Positions 34,400 through 46,817 are shown, counted from the first letter of the stretch. The stretch is 64,000 nucleotides of DNA from Chionoecetes opilio (GCA_016584305.1 JACEEZ010002771.1:295001-359000), one strand, 5' to 3'. Notes: generated from the letters alone by a model not told the origin. A program made the numbers and translations.

Positions 34400-35500
34400 C
34401 AATGCTGACTACAGCTGGATGTTTCCATAAGGTTTTTTTTGACAGTGGCTGGAATAGAACATTTTTACCATTTATTCTACTTTAATAAAGTTTTATCTTA
34501 CAGATATATGGCATGTGATAGTAAATCATGAGCTTGAAGTCCAGGTCAGTGGAGTTTAATGGAATGATACAGCAGCCTAAAAATAACCTATAAGAACTAA
34601 AGGAAGCCGGTAGACCTATTTTCGGTAGTTCCTGTAAAGTGCAAGAATTCAAGTTGGCCTACTTCACCAACTTTTATAAAAGTTGAAGATCATGACTTGT
34701 GCAAAACAAATGATACACACTTTGATTATTCAAAACATTCACTGAATAATACTGTCATTGAAACTTATTAAAAAACAATTTCACAGGTTTGCATGATGGT
34801 GACATTGAGCAGAAACAACCTCATATGGATTTGTTGACCATGCAGCATTCACAAATTTATGATAAACTAAGTTAAGACAGGAAACTACCTAGGTAATCTC
34901 ACTACTACCCTATTTTTTAGTACCAACTGTGCCCAAAACTACAAAGATTAGTGATGAAGACAGCTCAAAACTAGACCTAATGAATTGTGAACATTTCCCA
35001 GACATATTCTTCTCATTAGTCAAGTCTACATCACAACCGAGATATCCGTCCATGTGAGTTGTGATATGATCTGTAGGTTTATGCCAAAGTAAGTAACCGT
35101 CCATGTAAAACTTTAGATACAAACCATCCGTCCATACGAGGTTCTCTGTTAGGATCTACATGTACAATAATTTCCTATCCTGTTCTCTGTTAGGATCTAC
35201 ATGTACAATAATTTCCTATCCTGTTCTCTGTTAGGATCTACATGTACAATAATTTCCTATCCTAAGTAGCAAGTTGTAGTTTTATAATATAAAATCAACA
35301 GATCGAATATCGATTTGTGGTCAGTGGAAACTGTTTTAATTATATTTTATGTATTTAAAATAAATAATTACACAATACTGATGGTTTAGTTATTAAATAG
35401 AATAATAGTTTTTTAGTTAATAAATAGAATAATAGTTAATCCCTCTCATGTTAAGCAAGGTTGTATGTGTACAGTAATTCCTGCCAACCACACTTCCATT
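34400..35500. other. Intergenic AT-rich stretch
   Basis: Apart from the 41-bp triplet, no gene, RNA or element with defined ends was recognised. AATAAA at 34484-34489 is a possible polyadenylation signal for the gene to the left. Confidence 0.4.
35130..35265. repeat. 41-bp tandem repeat, 3 copies
   Basis: The unit starting GTTCTCTGTTAGGATCTACA and ending TTTCCTATCCT repeats three times without change. Confidence 0.9.
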
Positions 35501-35534
35501 CACCTCACTTATACGTGGATGCCCAAAGGCCCTC

Positions 35535-35790
35535 TATTTACTCAGCTGCTCTGGGGTTAGAAGTCTGTTTGGTCCAAGAGAATGTGGGTTCGATTCCCCA
35601 GAGACTATTTGGACTTTTCTCCTTTCTTGCTTTAGCCCCTGTTCACCTAGCAGAGAAAGCTGAAGAGTTGTGAACTCATACTCCCAGCAGGAGCCGAGTG
35701 TGGCAATCGCCCGCTTCCGTAAGGGTGAATGTGGAGTGTGATTAGTGTGCACCCTTACTGTAAAAGGCCAGAAATGGTCTACACACCACA
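35535..35790 (+). mobile_element. tRNA-derived SINE (family C)
   Basis: A tRNA-like segment with B box GGGTTCGATTCCC at about 35588 lies between complementary CTCTGGGG and CCCCAGAG. The body contains GGTGAATGTGGAGTGTGATT, which resembles the unit of the minisatellite at 9572-10060. A related origin of the two is possible. Confidence 0.55.
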
Positions 35791-36376
35791 CCCAAAAGGA
35801 GTAAACAGACACTGAATATAAATGAAAACCTAAAATACTGAAAAGATTGACTAGATCATGGCTAAGAAGGATATCACCGAGGTTAGTCAACTCAATGGAA
35901 AATACTGACAGGTTAGTAAACTACACTAATAAAGATGAAAACCTGATCAATTCAATCACATCAACCATAAATGGTATAAATATTTTGTTGATAATGAAAG
36001 TATGTAGTTGCATAAAAATAAAAATATCTGGCCAAGGTGACTGCAAATACAGGTAAGGAGACTATCAACGTTATGAACGAGATGCTTATCAGTAGAACAA
36101 AATGTGAGGAATGCAAGGTAATGGAGGGACTCAAAACACCTTAATGCTTACCTAATACCTACAGCATTGCCTTGGTTTTCATTAAGTAGGGTAGCGGCGA
36201 TGGCAGAGAGTAGTGCTCTGATCCCATCTCTCCTCTGCTTCTTCTTTATCCCTTTACCGCCTTGGCTTGTTCCTTTGTGCTATTTGTCATATTTCTTGAT
36301 GGCTTCTCTAATTGCTGCTGCAACTTGCCATGGGGTGTGGATTTTAAACACAGCCTGAAATAAACAATATGGGTTA

Positions 36377-36838
36377 CTGTAGATAACAGTCAAGTCGCCA
36401 GGCGCCATATATTACGAATTATAGCATTACTACTGATTTTTATGTGCCACTGAAGATAATACACAGTAGTTTATATCATGACTGTATAATCTACTCTGTT
36501 TCAGCGTTGTTTTATGCTTTGTATCTGCAAGTATAGACGGTTTCAAATTTCACTACACGGTTTTTTTTTCGGGCGACGACGACAGCGGTATGACACTCAG
36601 TAAATAAACACTAGATGGCGACTTGACTGTTGGTAGCCACTTTGTAGATTTTTTTGTAATTTGTTCATTTATAGCCATAATATGACACAGATGAAGACAC
36701 AAAATGACACAGACTCTCCAGATAGCCCCTTCTAACTTTCCTGAAATCATGGATGTAGAAATGTAAGTATTAATGCCACCACACGTCTGTAAACAGAAAA
36801 AAAAGTTGTCCTGGTGACTTTACTGTTATTTACGGTAG
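36377..36838. mobile_element. MITE with TA-flanked CTGTAGATAACAG termini
   Basis: CTGTAGATAACAGTCAAGTC at the left is mirrored by GTGACTTTACTGTTATTTAC at the right, with TA at 36375-36376 and 36839-36840. Length is 462 bp. The body (GACACAAAATGACACAGA, GCGTTGTTTTATGCTTTG) is shared with the composite at 15925-17459. Flanking TA suggests a Tc1/mariner-type MITE. Confidence 0.75.
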
Positions 36839-36840
36839 TA

Positions 36841-37480
36841 TTGTTATCGATGAACACTGTCATTACTCTCCTGGTAACCCTCATAACTTGCTTCCACGTC
36901 TTTAAAAAAATAGTAAAGTTTGCTTCATATCGGACTTTTGTATCACGTAAATGTACACATGAATGGTCAAAACATGCATAAGACCCTGGCAATGAAACAA
37001 TGGGTGGACCTATTGACCATACTAGAAAACTACAGACAGCTTAAAATAAAAGTACCCGCAGTACTATACTAATGCCAACACCATGAAACTGAAACGGGTG
37101 CAGTATGAAATGAGAGGCAAAGATCAATGATCCAGGATATGGATATGAATTATCTGAGATGTGCAAGTGGTGACTGCAGAATAAATGGCGAAAGCAATAT
37201 TATTTTGTTGGAAGATTTAAGTGTCTGAGAATGAAAGAATGAATGACATGGAAGTATGTAGGTGGGCAAATGCAACATCCTGATGTGGTTTGGTCTCCTG
37301 TAAAGAACGGGAAGGAGTAAGGTGACAAGACAAAAAATCCAGATAATAAAGAGGGTTCCCTATAAAACAGGAAGACGGTGAAAGAATAAATTAGATATAG
37401 AGAGAAAATGAGAGATCAGTAATATTGAAGGATGAGTCAACTTATTGATGAAGTTCCTTAGACGATAAAGTGTTCAACAG
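36841..37480. other. 3' flank of the HIT-like gene
   Basis: No exon or element with defined ends recognised. It should contain the 3' UTR of the - strand gene ending at 37481. Confidence 0.35.
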
Positions 37481-40400
37481 TCAAGACAGTGGATTTACTT
37501 GATATATCTCAAAGGTGCTGAAGTCTGCCCTAATCGATGCACAGTCGCCCCTTGACACCATGCGGGCAATGGCTGGAAGGCGGCCTTGCGAGGCATTGTG
37601 GGTGGTGCCCAGGGCCGGCCAGGCTCCCGCCATCCTGTTGGGTGACAAGAATCAGAAGACACACCACACAAATAACTTTGTCCATTTATGATCATCATCA
37701 CTATACAGTAGGCTCTCTACATGCTAGAATGTGGCAGCCTTTACAGCCAATGTTAATAATAGTGACTTTCTATGCCTCTAAATCTTCAACTACCCTGTTT
37801 AAACCAAACCAAAACTTCTGAATTTGCTAGCTGGTAAGAAAAATATGTCATTTAAAGAACTCACGATTTGCATGGCTGCCTGAAGGTGTCATGATAAGCT
37901 TGCACGGTGAAGTAGATAAGGCTGAAGAAATCTTTGCTGGGATAGTCACAAAGAAACATCACTTCCATGTCTCCCTTCCCACCCTAGGAAGATTGGAAAA
38001 AAAGAATCATCATAAGGACATGGAATAAAAAATATGAATACATAAACACACAAATTGCATCATTCGAACCATCATCCATCACAGAACTTGACCATTTGTG
38101 CATCATAAGAACATAAGAAAATAAGGAAGCTACACGAGGCAGTGAGACCTACATGAGGTAGTTCCTGTTACTTAACTCTACCTACATCCACCTCTTTGCC
38201 CCATCCATGAATTTATCCAGAATAAATGTATAGGAAAGTGCAAAGAAAAGGAGGTTAAAGCTGCGAAAGTTAGGTGGGTCAGAGAAAAGAGAGAGAGAAG
38301 ACAATTCACAAAACACGTACCAGGCTAGCCAGAGCTACGGCATCCCCATACTCCACGGCCAGGCCCAGCGCATCATGGATACTGACGAGGCTGGTGAAGT
38401 AATTCTTGCCTGTGGTGCGGTAGTAGGCCTGGGCGGCAGTTCTGAGGCCCTCCATGGAGCCGTAGTAGTGGTCCGGGGCAAGCATCATGTGGATGTGTGG
38501 GTGGATCTGGGAGGCACCCGCATGGAAGAGAGAGTCCCAAGCAAGGTTTGGGTATCTGGTGGTGGAGGACAACACTATTGAAAGAAGAACTAACAGTCTG
38601 AGGATAACTTTTTCAGTGTTGCAGGATAATAAAGATATATAATATTTTTTACTAAGGACCTCATAAGATTCCATCCATTCATGTCTGCACACGAGGATGC
38701 ATATGCACACAAACACACACACACACATAAAGTGAGGTTCTTGCTGGCTGACATCGAAGAACCATTGTGTTGCATCCTCAAACAACTTCATCACAAGGTC
38801 GCGAGGGAGGTGGAGGGGGTGGTGGACGTGGCTCGGCACCACCATGCTGTGATGAGCCTCCATCTTGAAGGTGTTGCTCAGCCTCACGGTATCCTGGGTC
38901 TCGTGCCTGCAGACAACGATGGCATCACTCGAGGGAAACAAGGGGGCTGTATAGTTTACATAAGAACATAAGAAAATAAGGAAGCTACAAGCCACCGCGA
39001 GACCTACACGAGGTAGTTCCTGTTACTTATCACTACCTACATCCACCTTTCATCCCCATCCATGAAATTATCTAGCCTTCTTTTAGAGCTCCTATTGACT
39101 CCGCACTAACTACCTGACGACTGAGTCCAAAGAGGAGGAGCGGAGAAAGTGGGAGCTCTGTCCACTCTTTCTGCTCACTAAACCTGATATCATTACTGTC
39201 TTCATCCCTTTCGGTCTATACTATTTTTTATATTCATGGATGTTCCTTGCATGCACCACCTCTGCATCCACCCATTCTGTGTTAATACTGTACACACATG
39301 GGAAGCTAAATGTCTTGACATTTTTTCACATATTTGATTTCCAATTTGCATTCCTGACATTGTTCTTCCATTATCCCTGATCAGAATGCACCACCGTCCA
39401 CACTTCTTAGTTCCCCTTTACTGCTTTATAAATCATAATCAATATCCTTTCTCTCTCCTTTCTTCCTGTATTGTAAGTTCTGATTTATCCAATCTCCCTT
39501 TTCTCTACTCTGTATTTATCCAATCTCTCCTCACGACAACTATGTTAGACTTGGCATCCATTCTATTCAAATTCTTTACATCACTAATTTTTCTAGGGTA
39601 TATTTTCCCCTGAATTTTGACCAAAAGAAAGAAATATATCATTATTTCACCAAAATAATATATAAAATACTGGAATATAAGTATGCATTATTATGAGTAT
39701 AGTATAGTATAGTATAGTAGTATGAGTATAATATAGTATAGTAGTATATTAAAGTATAGCATTAGTATGAGTATATAATCTGTCCACTTATCCACACCCC
39801 AGCGCCCCCACATGGTCACTCACCTCCCAAACTTGTCTACCACTGTTCGGGTGTTGTAGCGGCAGAAGTCACAATCAGCCTTTGTTTTAGCCACCCTCTC
39901 GTCCACCCACTTGAAGATGTCCACGCCCCCCCCTGGCATGGGACGCTGGGCCCGGACTGGATTGTAAACCACATGCTCAGCGGTGAGGGGTTGGAAGACG
40001 TGTGTGATCCTCTGTGGGGAGAAAAACTTGCATGAGTACATATTTTAACCCCTTCACGTCCAGATCTTTCCTTTGCTATAAAAAATTGCATGTTGTCGAG
40101 CCATAAAATTACGAAAATTAACTGAATATACCAAATTAGTTAGTTGAAAAGGATATTAAACAAGTCATATCTATTAAATATTGCTTATATTCACTAAAAA
40201 TTGTGTAATGGTAGCCAAATTACAATGGAAATTACGTTCTGGGTCTCAAGGGGTTAAGTATGACAGTGATGGTAGTAGCAATCACAGTGGTGGTGGTGGT
40301 GATGGTTGTAGTAGTAGTAGGCAAAGGCAACACAAGATATGTATATATGGGACATACAAGCCACAAGTAGACAAGGAAGATGCTAAAAAATAAAAGATGC

Positions 40401-41733
40401 TTGAAAGGATATTAACCCCTTCATTACAGACTGCACACTGTCCCCACACACCAAAACATACCCCCAGAACCGAATATGTATCTATGTGAAATATAATATA
40501 TGTGAATCGCCTTGTACATTGTCAGTGAAGCTATGAATTACAGGATTAATTCACCGGTCCCTCAGTCAAAATTTTCCATGAATTACAATGGGTATGGGTA
40601 CTGAAGGGGTTAAGAATTACAGCTTTCCTCATCGGTGTATTGATGTATGGAATGACCTGGATATTGAATTAGTAAATGCTAGGAGTATTCATGAGTTTTG
40701 AGTTAAAATTGACCCTAGGAGATATGGGGACTGGAACCCACGTGCACAACTCCTTTCCCATCTATCACATCTACATACACACAAGTAGATGAAACTAGGC
40801 AAATACACACCTGCTTGTTGATTTTCTCGTGGAACAGTTCATCTCCTCCCAACCATCCCTTCACTGTCTCTGCAAAGGCACTGGGAATCTCCAAGGGTCT
40901 TGATACACGGTGGTGCACCTCGTAAAGCTCCACAAACCTCCTGTACGCCTCCTGGCACTCTGGGTGGGGAGACTCGGCCCAGGTGGGAATGAGGCTGTCA
41001 AAAATTTCCTCAAGGTCTTCAGAGGTCCTGCCATCAAAACATTGATGGGTGTACCATTCCTGCAGAAGGAAGGGAATAGTGGTGCTCGGTGAGTAGGAAA
41101 GCAAATAAAGGATTGGAAAAATATATTTAATATGTACTAGGTACTAAACCCTTCATTTCAGTAGCCTCTGGTTTGGTGAATCCAAAATAGATCTTAGAAT
41201 ATAATATACCCCGCTCTCTAGGTTTGACAATCAACCCTTCATGATTGGCAAAAAATTCACATCAGTTTATTGAGTCATGACTCGTATGCCTTAACCTAGT
41301 GTATTATTTTCTATGGTGTGCCCATGACTGAACATTATTTCACCCTGAAATTAGTACTACAGGAATTTACTAAATCTATCATATGATTTGAGGTTTTCAA
41401 CCCTTTTGTCTTTAGAGAGTCTACAGTCACTGTGCATTCTTTTCTTTTTTTAACATTTGTCTTGTGGCCTTAGTAGTCTTCATAAAAAAGACCTGCTTAG
41501 CAATAATGGTAACAGTAGCGGCAAAAAGAACCCACTACAGCTGTACCTATGTGTACCTGTGTATGAGGCAGTCTGGCAATGAAGGGTGGCCACACAGTGT
41601 ACTCCTCCTTCAGGACGCGTAGAGGGGGCGGCACCGCTGTGAGGCCTTGCAGCACAGCGAAGTGGTGGTACAGCAGGTAGATGATGCCCAGAGCTGAGGC
41701 CGCCGCCGCTGCGGCACACAGACACTGCTTCAT
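37481..41733 (-). CDS. Membrane-anchored HIT/GalT-like superfamily protein (7 exons, 440 aa)
   Basis: Exons in transcription order: 41733-41557, 41059-40811, 40011-39824, 38927-38727, 38555-38321, 37983-37865, 37634-37481. They total 1323 nt and join in phase; donors are GTACAC, GTGTGT, GTGAGT, GTGTGT, GTACGT and GTGAGT. The start MKQCLCAAAAAASALGIIYL is an N-terminal signal anchor (about residues 5-30). Cys189 and Cys192 (DCDFC) resemble the zinc-binding pair of galactose-1-phosphate uridylyltransferase. GASQIHPHIHMM at 286-296 is a full HIT motif, H-x-H-x-H-x-x. GalT enzymes have Gln where this has the third His, so hydrolase-like chemistry is more likely. The substrate is not known. The fourth exon's 3' splice site could alternatively be at 38946, but only 38927 keeps the phase. 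Confidence 0.8.
38100..38225 (-). mobile_element. CR1-like LINE 3' tail fragment
   Basis: On the - strand it ends in GGAAGCTTCC-like sequence reading AGCTTCCTTATTTTCTTATG then TTCTTATG, the same tail as the LINE at 53230-54346. About 125 bp in the intron between 38321 and 37983. Confidence 0.8.
38955..39130 (-). mobile_element. CR1-like LINE 3' tail fragment next to a splice acceptor
   Basis: Same tail as the LINE at 53230-54346, in the sense of the host gene, with remnants of the C-terminal coding sequence (TTAGTGCGGAGTCA...). Its 3' end lies about 30 bases upstream of the acceptor used at 38927. Confidence 0.8.
40045..40257 (-). mobile_element. TTAA-flanked MITE, family 1, copy 1
   Basis: About 210 bp between TTAA sites. 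Termini are TTAACCCCTTCACGTCCAGA and GGGTCTCAAGGGGTTAA. CCC-starting ends and a TTAA target are features of piggyBac-type transposons. Located in the intron between 40811 and 40011. Confidence 0.8.
40412..40613. mobile_element. TTAA-flanked MITE, family 2
   Basis: TTAACCCCTTCATTACAGAC at the left is mirrored by TACTGAAGGGGTTAA at the right. The terminal 10 bases match family 1, but the roughly 180-base interior is different. Probably mobilised by the same piggyBac-like transposase (inference). Confidence 0.7.
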
Positions 41734-41771
41734 GGGTCCTGTGATGATGGGCAAGGTGAGTGTTTTCCTTC

Positions 41772-41982
41772 TTAACCCCTTGAGTCCCAGAACGTAATTT
41801 TCATTGTAATTTGGCTACCATTAGACATTTTTAATTAATGTAAGCAATGTTTTATAAATATGACCTGTTTAGTATCCTTGGCCCCTAACTAATTTGGTAT
41901 ATTAAGTTAGTTTTCGTAATTTTATGGCTAACAACAGACTATTTTATATAACAAAGGAAAGATCTAGGTGTGAAAGGGTTAA
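41772..41982 (+). mobile_element. TTAA-flanked MITE, family 1, copy 2
   Basis: TTAACCCCTTGAGTCCCAGA...GGTGTGAAAGGGTTAA. Just upstream of the HIT-like gene's coding start. Collinear with copies at 40045, 51355, 56603 and 57212. Confidence 0.82.
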
Positions 41983-41999
41983 ATGATGATTGCTGGTTT

Positions 42000-42670
42000 T
42001 CAAGTACAATCCCTTATATAGAGTATTTCCACACTTCAAAAAATCACCGATCGTTAATCAGAAAATTAGAATAAACAAGTTATAATTGAAGTGGATGAGT
42101 AACTAGACATGAATTTTAATCCCTTGATTATGAAAAGCATCCTAAACGTCATCGTCAAATGTAAACGTCAAATATGTCATTAATCATCTAGTGGTATCCA
42201 AAATATAATATAAATGATACCGTGGTGTTGAAATTGATACAAATGGTTTATGAAAGTGAGGCTGCAGAAGGCATCAGAAGGAGGTTGCGGATTTTGTGTT
42301 TTTGGAAGTGAATGTTAGTTTTGGAATGATAAAGAATGGGTAGAATTTGAACTTTGCAGTTTCAATAACAAATTTTGAGGAGTTTGTGAATTTACGATCG
42401 TGTAATGTTTGCGGATGTGCATTTACGGAATAATTTTTTTGTTGCGATGCCAAATGATTTCCATAATTAGAATAAAAAAATAAATAAACCCCTTAGCATT
42501 CAGAATCTAACTGATTGGGTAAAAGCAATAAACTTATACACTTATGCTCACCAGGAATAAGTAGTGCAGCTGTACTGGCTTTCTCTCTCATCTTTTGGTG
42601 CATCCTGGTTGGCCAGTAAAAGCGGAAAGGACTACCACTTGTAAAAATCATGTCACTGGTGCCCTAAGCA
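42000..42670. other. Intergenic, no recognised element
   Basis: AT-rich spacer upstream of the HIT-like gene. The promoter of that gene may lie between 41734 and about 42650, but no core motif could be assigned. AACCCCTTAGCATTCAGAAT near 42487 may be one end of a TTAA MITE. Confidence 0.35.
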
Positions 42671-42800
42671 ACAAGGTGCCAACATCTGCTCCTCTGATGG
42701 TAGTCTCATATTTCTGAAACATTAATAAGGTGCCAACATCTGCTCCTCTGATGGTAGTCTCATATTTCTGAAACATTAATAAGGTGCCAACATCTGCTCC
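42670..42800. repeat. 54-bp tandem repeat, about 2.4 copies
   Basis: The unit begins AAGGTGCCAACATCTGCTCC and includes TGGTAGTCTCATATTTCTG. The third copy diverges after CTCCTCT. Confidence 0.9.
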
Positions 42801-43004
42801 TCTCGTGGCACTCTCTTCCTTCCAAAACATCACATACTGTGTACTTGTACATCGATTATTTCTCAAAAAGAAACAATTAAATATCAGTGACTCCTCAGGT
42901 TGTCAGTGAAATAGTACTGGGTGACTGGAATGACAACTTTCACTAAAGTGAAAATTCTACTTAATGACCAAAAATAGTGCAGAGCACGAATTGTGTCCTG
43001 AACA

Positions 43005-43270
43005 TTTTGCTGTACTAAAAATTTTTGCACTCAAAAATGTTTGGCACTCAATTTTTTTTTGCACTCAAACATTTTTGCCACTTTACATTTTTTTTGGCAC
43101 AAACATTTTTTGCACTCATTTTTTTTGGCACTCAAATTTGTTTGGCAATCAAAAATAATTTGGCACTCAAAACATTTTTGACACTCAAAATTTTGTGGCA
43201 TTAAAAAATTTGGCACTCAACATTTTTTGGCACTAAAACATTTTTGGCACTCAATTTTTTTTGGCATTTT
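43005..43270. repeat. Imperfect short repeat of TTTGGCACTCAAA
   Basis: A run of about 15 irregularly spaced TTTGGCACTCAAA motifs separated by T tracts. The same motif array recurs at 62395-62632 inside the foldback-type element. Short translated frames across it (cysteine/histidine or Phe-rich) are meaningless. Confidence 0.88.
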
Positions 43271-43296
43271 ATAGCTAGCGAGTGAGGGAGGAGTGA

Positions 43297-43361
43297 CAGC
43301 CTGGGGGTACTACGTAGTACCCCCAGGCTGTAAATAGCCTGGCCAGCCAGGCTATTTACAG
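43297..43361. repeat. Two overlapping palindromes
   Basis: 43297-43330 is a perfect 34-base palindrome centred on TACTACGTAGTA. 43328-43361 is a second hairpin, CTGTAAATAGCCTGG / CCAGGCTATTTACAG with a 4-base loop CCAG. They share the bases CTG. Confidence 0.95.
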
Positions 43362-44141
43362 CCAGGAAATAATAGTCAGTGTCTCAGAAACCAGAGGTTA
43401 CGTTTTTTGTACGAAAACAAGTGTGCCCCGCCCCGGCCTACATTCGCCAGCCACCGAGTGGTCCACTTGCCTTTCCCTGCCGGAAGGATTATTACCCTAA
43501 CCGAACCAAATCTAACCTACTAACGGAGGGGATCCAACCCCCTCGACCCCCCGGCGAGATTATGAACCTAACTGTACCTTAACCTAACCTTCTAAGGGGT
43601 GGGGGGGGGGGCTTCTGGCAGGGGAGGGTGTGTCTGTATGCGTATTAGACAACTATATATTTCTACAATATGTATATAAGTTTTGAATGTTGCGCGGGAG
43701 TGGATTAATACTGTACAGTATACTGAGCAAAAAATAATATAAAAAACGTAAGTGGTAATGGCGGTAGTGACAGCGCAGTTCTCGTCCATAATAACCCCAA
43801 ACACATCAAAACTCACCAGATAAAAATAGGGATAATTTATAGTTTCACCCAACCAATTTTTTTCTGATGCACCCTATGTTTTTCTGGTGTGTTTTTCTGT
43901 GTTTTGAATGAATCTGCTAACCGTTTCTGTCGCAAATTGTTTTTAAATTATTTTTTTTTTTTTAGGTACACTACGCGGCAAAATATTGTTCGCCGCATCA
44001 TAACAGATTGCTCTCATTAGGGAATTCTGAAAATGTACTCTATAGCAGCCTAGTGACTTCCGAGAGAGATATCCTATACATGGCAGCTTGTTTAAAGCAC
44101 CGGCAATCCATCAAGACCGATGAGTTCAGATGCCACTTGTC

Positions 44142-45027
44142 AATTAGAGAGAACTGAAACTCGAGAAATGCCAGTGGTCGCTGGCAGTTTTAACTCAAAG
44201 GTTGGTCTACTGTGTTTTGGCTCCGCGACTAATATTTTTCATAAATTAATTTCGCGATAAACATTGATGCACCGCATCTGAATACCAAAAAATATAGTTC
44301 TTCTGTTGTTCTACTAATTATATGGATGACATTCATTACGATGGAACGTTCTATAATAGCAATTTAATGCAAATTACTCGCTTCGAGTAGCAAAGCTTAA
44401 TATATTTTTTACATGTATATTGTGGCATGTAAAATTTGGGTGATGTTCACACTGTTTTCTAAGACAGTACTGCTGCGTCTGGCAAACGCTTGTCAAAATA
44501 CAATAAGCAATGCCTTGGAAAAACGAAGAATAAAGAATGCCGAAATCGGCTTGTTGCTGCGACAATGTAGGTTATAATTGTGGAGGCGACACGCCGCGGC
44601 GGGGAGTGGTGGGCGGGGAGATTGTGGCGGGGCGATTGAATCAAAACATTGCTACTTCACGCGTCGACTCATTGCACTTCCAGGCTTTCTATCTGATTGA
44701 TACACAATAATAACAGGAAAATATGACTGCCTAGGTATAGATAGCTTCTAAACATACGTTATTGACTATATAATATCATAGAGTAACATTTACCTCGCCT
44801 CCTCAACTATAACCTACTTGGTTATTTGGTTAAATGCATGTTTTACAGACTCAGGCTTCTATACAATATACATATAGAAGAAAATCGTTCTTAAAATTAT
44901 ACTTTTGTGTTTTAAATGCAGTGGAATAAGCCCATATTTTTCTTTCAAGTTGACCAACTTTTCACCAAATTGTGAGTTAAAACTGCCAGCGACCACTGGC
45001 ATTTCGGAGTTGCAGTTCTCTCTAATT
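44142..45027. mobile_element. Inverted-repeat DNA element, copy 1 (empty at the internal site)
   Basis: AATTAGAGAGAACTG at the left is mirrored by CAGTTCTCTCTAATT at the right. The next 40 bases, GCCAGTGGTCGCTGGCAGTT, continue the inverted repeat. 886 bp; no transposase frame. Copy 2 at 48132-50594 is in the opposite orientation and carries an extra 1.57-kb insert. Confidence 0.88.
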
Positions 45028-45115
45028 ATAAACGAAGCATTTTGAAAATGATCGCCTCACTCCCCGCGAGTAATTTGAACAGACGCGCGTTCGTATGACT
45101 ATCATTATTTTCATA

Positions 45116-45232
45116 ATGGGTGGCAAGAAAGACCTAACAAAGGAACAAATTAAAGTTATTGTGACTATACACAAGGCAGAGAGGCCAGAGGAAGAAATAT
45201 CAAGGATTTTATCAATTAGCGATAAAGACTAA
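45116..45232 (+). pseudogene. Short relic resembling a transposase N-terminus
   Basis: MGGKKDLTKEQIKVIVTIHK followed by AERPEEEISRILSISDKD and a stop. This resembles the N-terminal helix-turn-helix of Tc1/mariner-type transposases. No downstream catalytic domain was found, and 38 residues are too few for firm assignment. Confidence 0.35.
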
Positions 45233-46817
45233 TAAACAATGAACAACAGTACTGTTTGTGCGGCTTCATCCTCTAAGGCAGTGCCCTCCTGTGGTCACAG
45301 TTAGACACAAGAAAACGGCACCTCAGTTTGTGGGGAAACCTGGGAATCCTGACAGACATTTTTTATTTATTAATTAATTTATTTACTCTATTCATTATCT
45401 ATTGTCCTCATCATCCTCCTTCAGCACAGGAGGGGTCGTCCCATAAGGTTGATTTTAATTCTATAGAATTTAAAACAACTGCATCAGAAAATCGTTGGTT
45501 GGTTGAAACTATAAATTGACCAAAAATAGTTTCGTACACCAAAGTGAATTCAATTCGGTGTCAGACTGGAAATTTACCAAAGGAAACGCGAGTATCTATA
45601 GCCACGTATCATCTACAACAGTACCTATTGCCACGGTTTTGTGGGATACGGCGGGTCCGTATCTTTAGCCACTCCGAAAACACATAAAAACACGCGCTTC
45701 GGACGGTCTTGAAATGGTCTGGATGTCCGAAAGTGAGAGTTGCCCTTAAATTAACCACATCTGCACATGACAACGTCACTAAGAGCTGATATCACGCCTG
45801 GGATCATACCTGCTGATAAGCGTGTTGTGCGGGGAGACTCTTAAAGCAATCAGCCACTATTGGTGTTGGTGTTTAGCGCTGCGGGGACTCCATGAGAGGT
45901 GCTGTGCCTGTGGTGCAGTCCTGAGAGGCGATCACAGGCGTGGCAGCTGACCAATCGTCTTCAGGAAACACAGGTGAGACGGAAGATAGCATACCGCTGC
46001 CAGCTTAACTGCTGACGCTTGCAGATCAACAGCCAGCAGGGCGTGCCAGCCAATCACTGCTGTGACAGTCAGCCAGCCAGCCAATCACCTGCTTGTTTAC
46101 CTGCCGAGCCAGTCGGCGCGCACTTACACATGATTCAATTTTTTTTTTTTTTTGTCTCAGTTGTGAATTGTGATCACACTTTAATTAATTAAATACATTT
46201 CTGAGCATACATATTTTATCGTTTTCAAAAATTTTCCTATGCATTTGTACTTTTTTGGTGATTTGTCATTGCCATAACTCTTCCAATGTTTTACAATGCA
46301 AACACTGTCATTGGGCAAACTAATTGACAAGTTCCGCCTCACACGTCACCACTCTCACTAGTTTTATCACTGACTATTTCTGGCAGTGTGGGAGGCATTC
46401 TCCCAGGGTCAGGGACGCACATCTTTACTGTGAAGTCCATTTTTTTCGGAATGCAGAAAAGAATGAGTAATACAAAGGTCATACAAACTAGTCAGAAATC
46501 AACTCAAATCAATGGCTTGCTATTGTTTGAAGGCAGAATCTGTGCCATACTATAGTACTTGCCTGGAATGGGGAGGATAGCGTCCGGGGGAATGGTCGTT
46601 GGGAATGCGCTTCTAAAGGAGAGAGAGGCTGGCTGGCTTAGCTGATCACATAATATTGTATAACAGGTGTCAGACCAGAGACCCACAGACTTACTTGAGG
46701 GCAAGGAGGCTGTTAGTGTTAACCAGAAGCATGTCCATGTCCTAGAATCTGAAAAGTGTCGATGAGCCTGACCACGTACGGCCTGACACATGGACAAGTG
46801 TCAGGCCATTCAATATG
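45233..46817. other. Intergenic, no recognised gene
   Basis: Mixed sequence with repeated GCCAGCCAGCCAATCAC motifs around 46020-46095 and a T run near 46140. No exon or bounded element supported. Confidence 0.4.

Noticed and set aside
35588..35601. Candidate tRNA gene around GGGTTCGATTCCC
   Set aside because: Only the T-arm-like stem is convincing; flanks match a SINE body, so no tRNA gene was called.
46504..46797. 97-residue - strand frame with a Cys/Trp-rich start
   Set aside because: No similarity to a known family, no splice partners; sits beside the outer transposon end.
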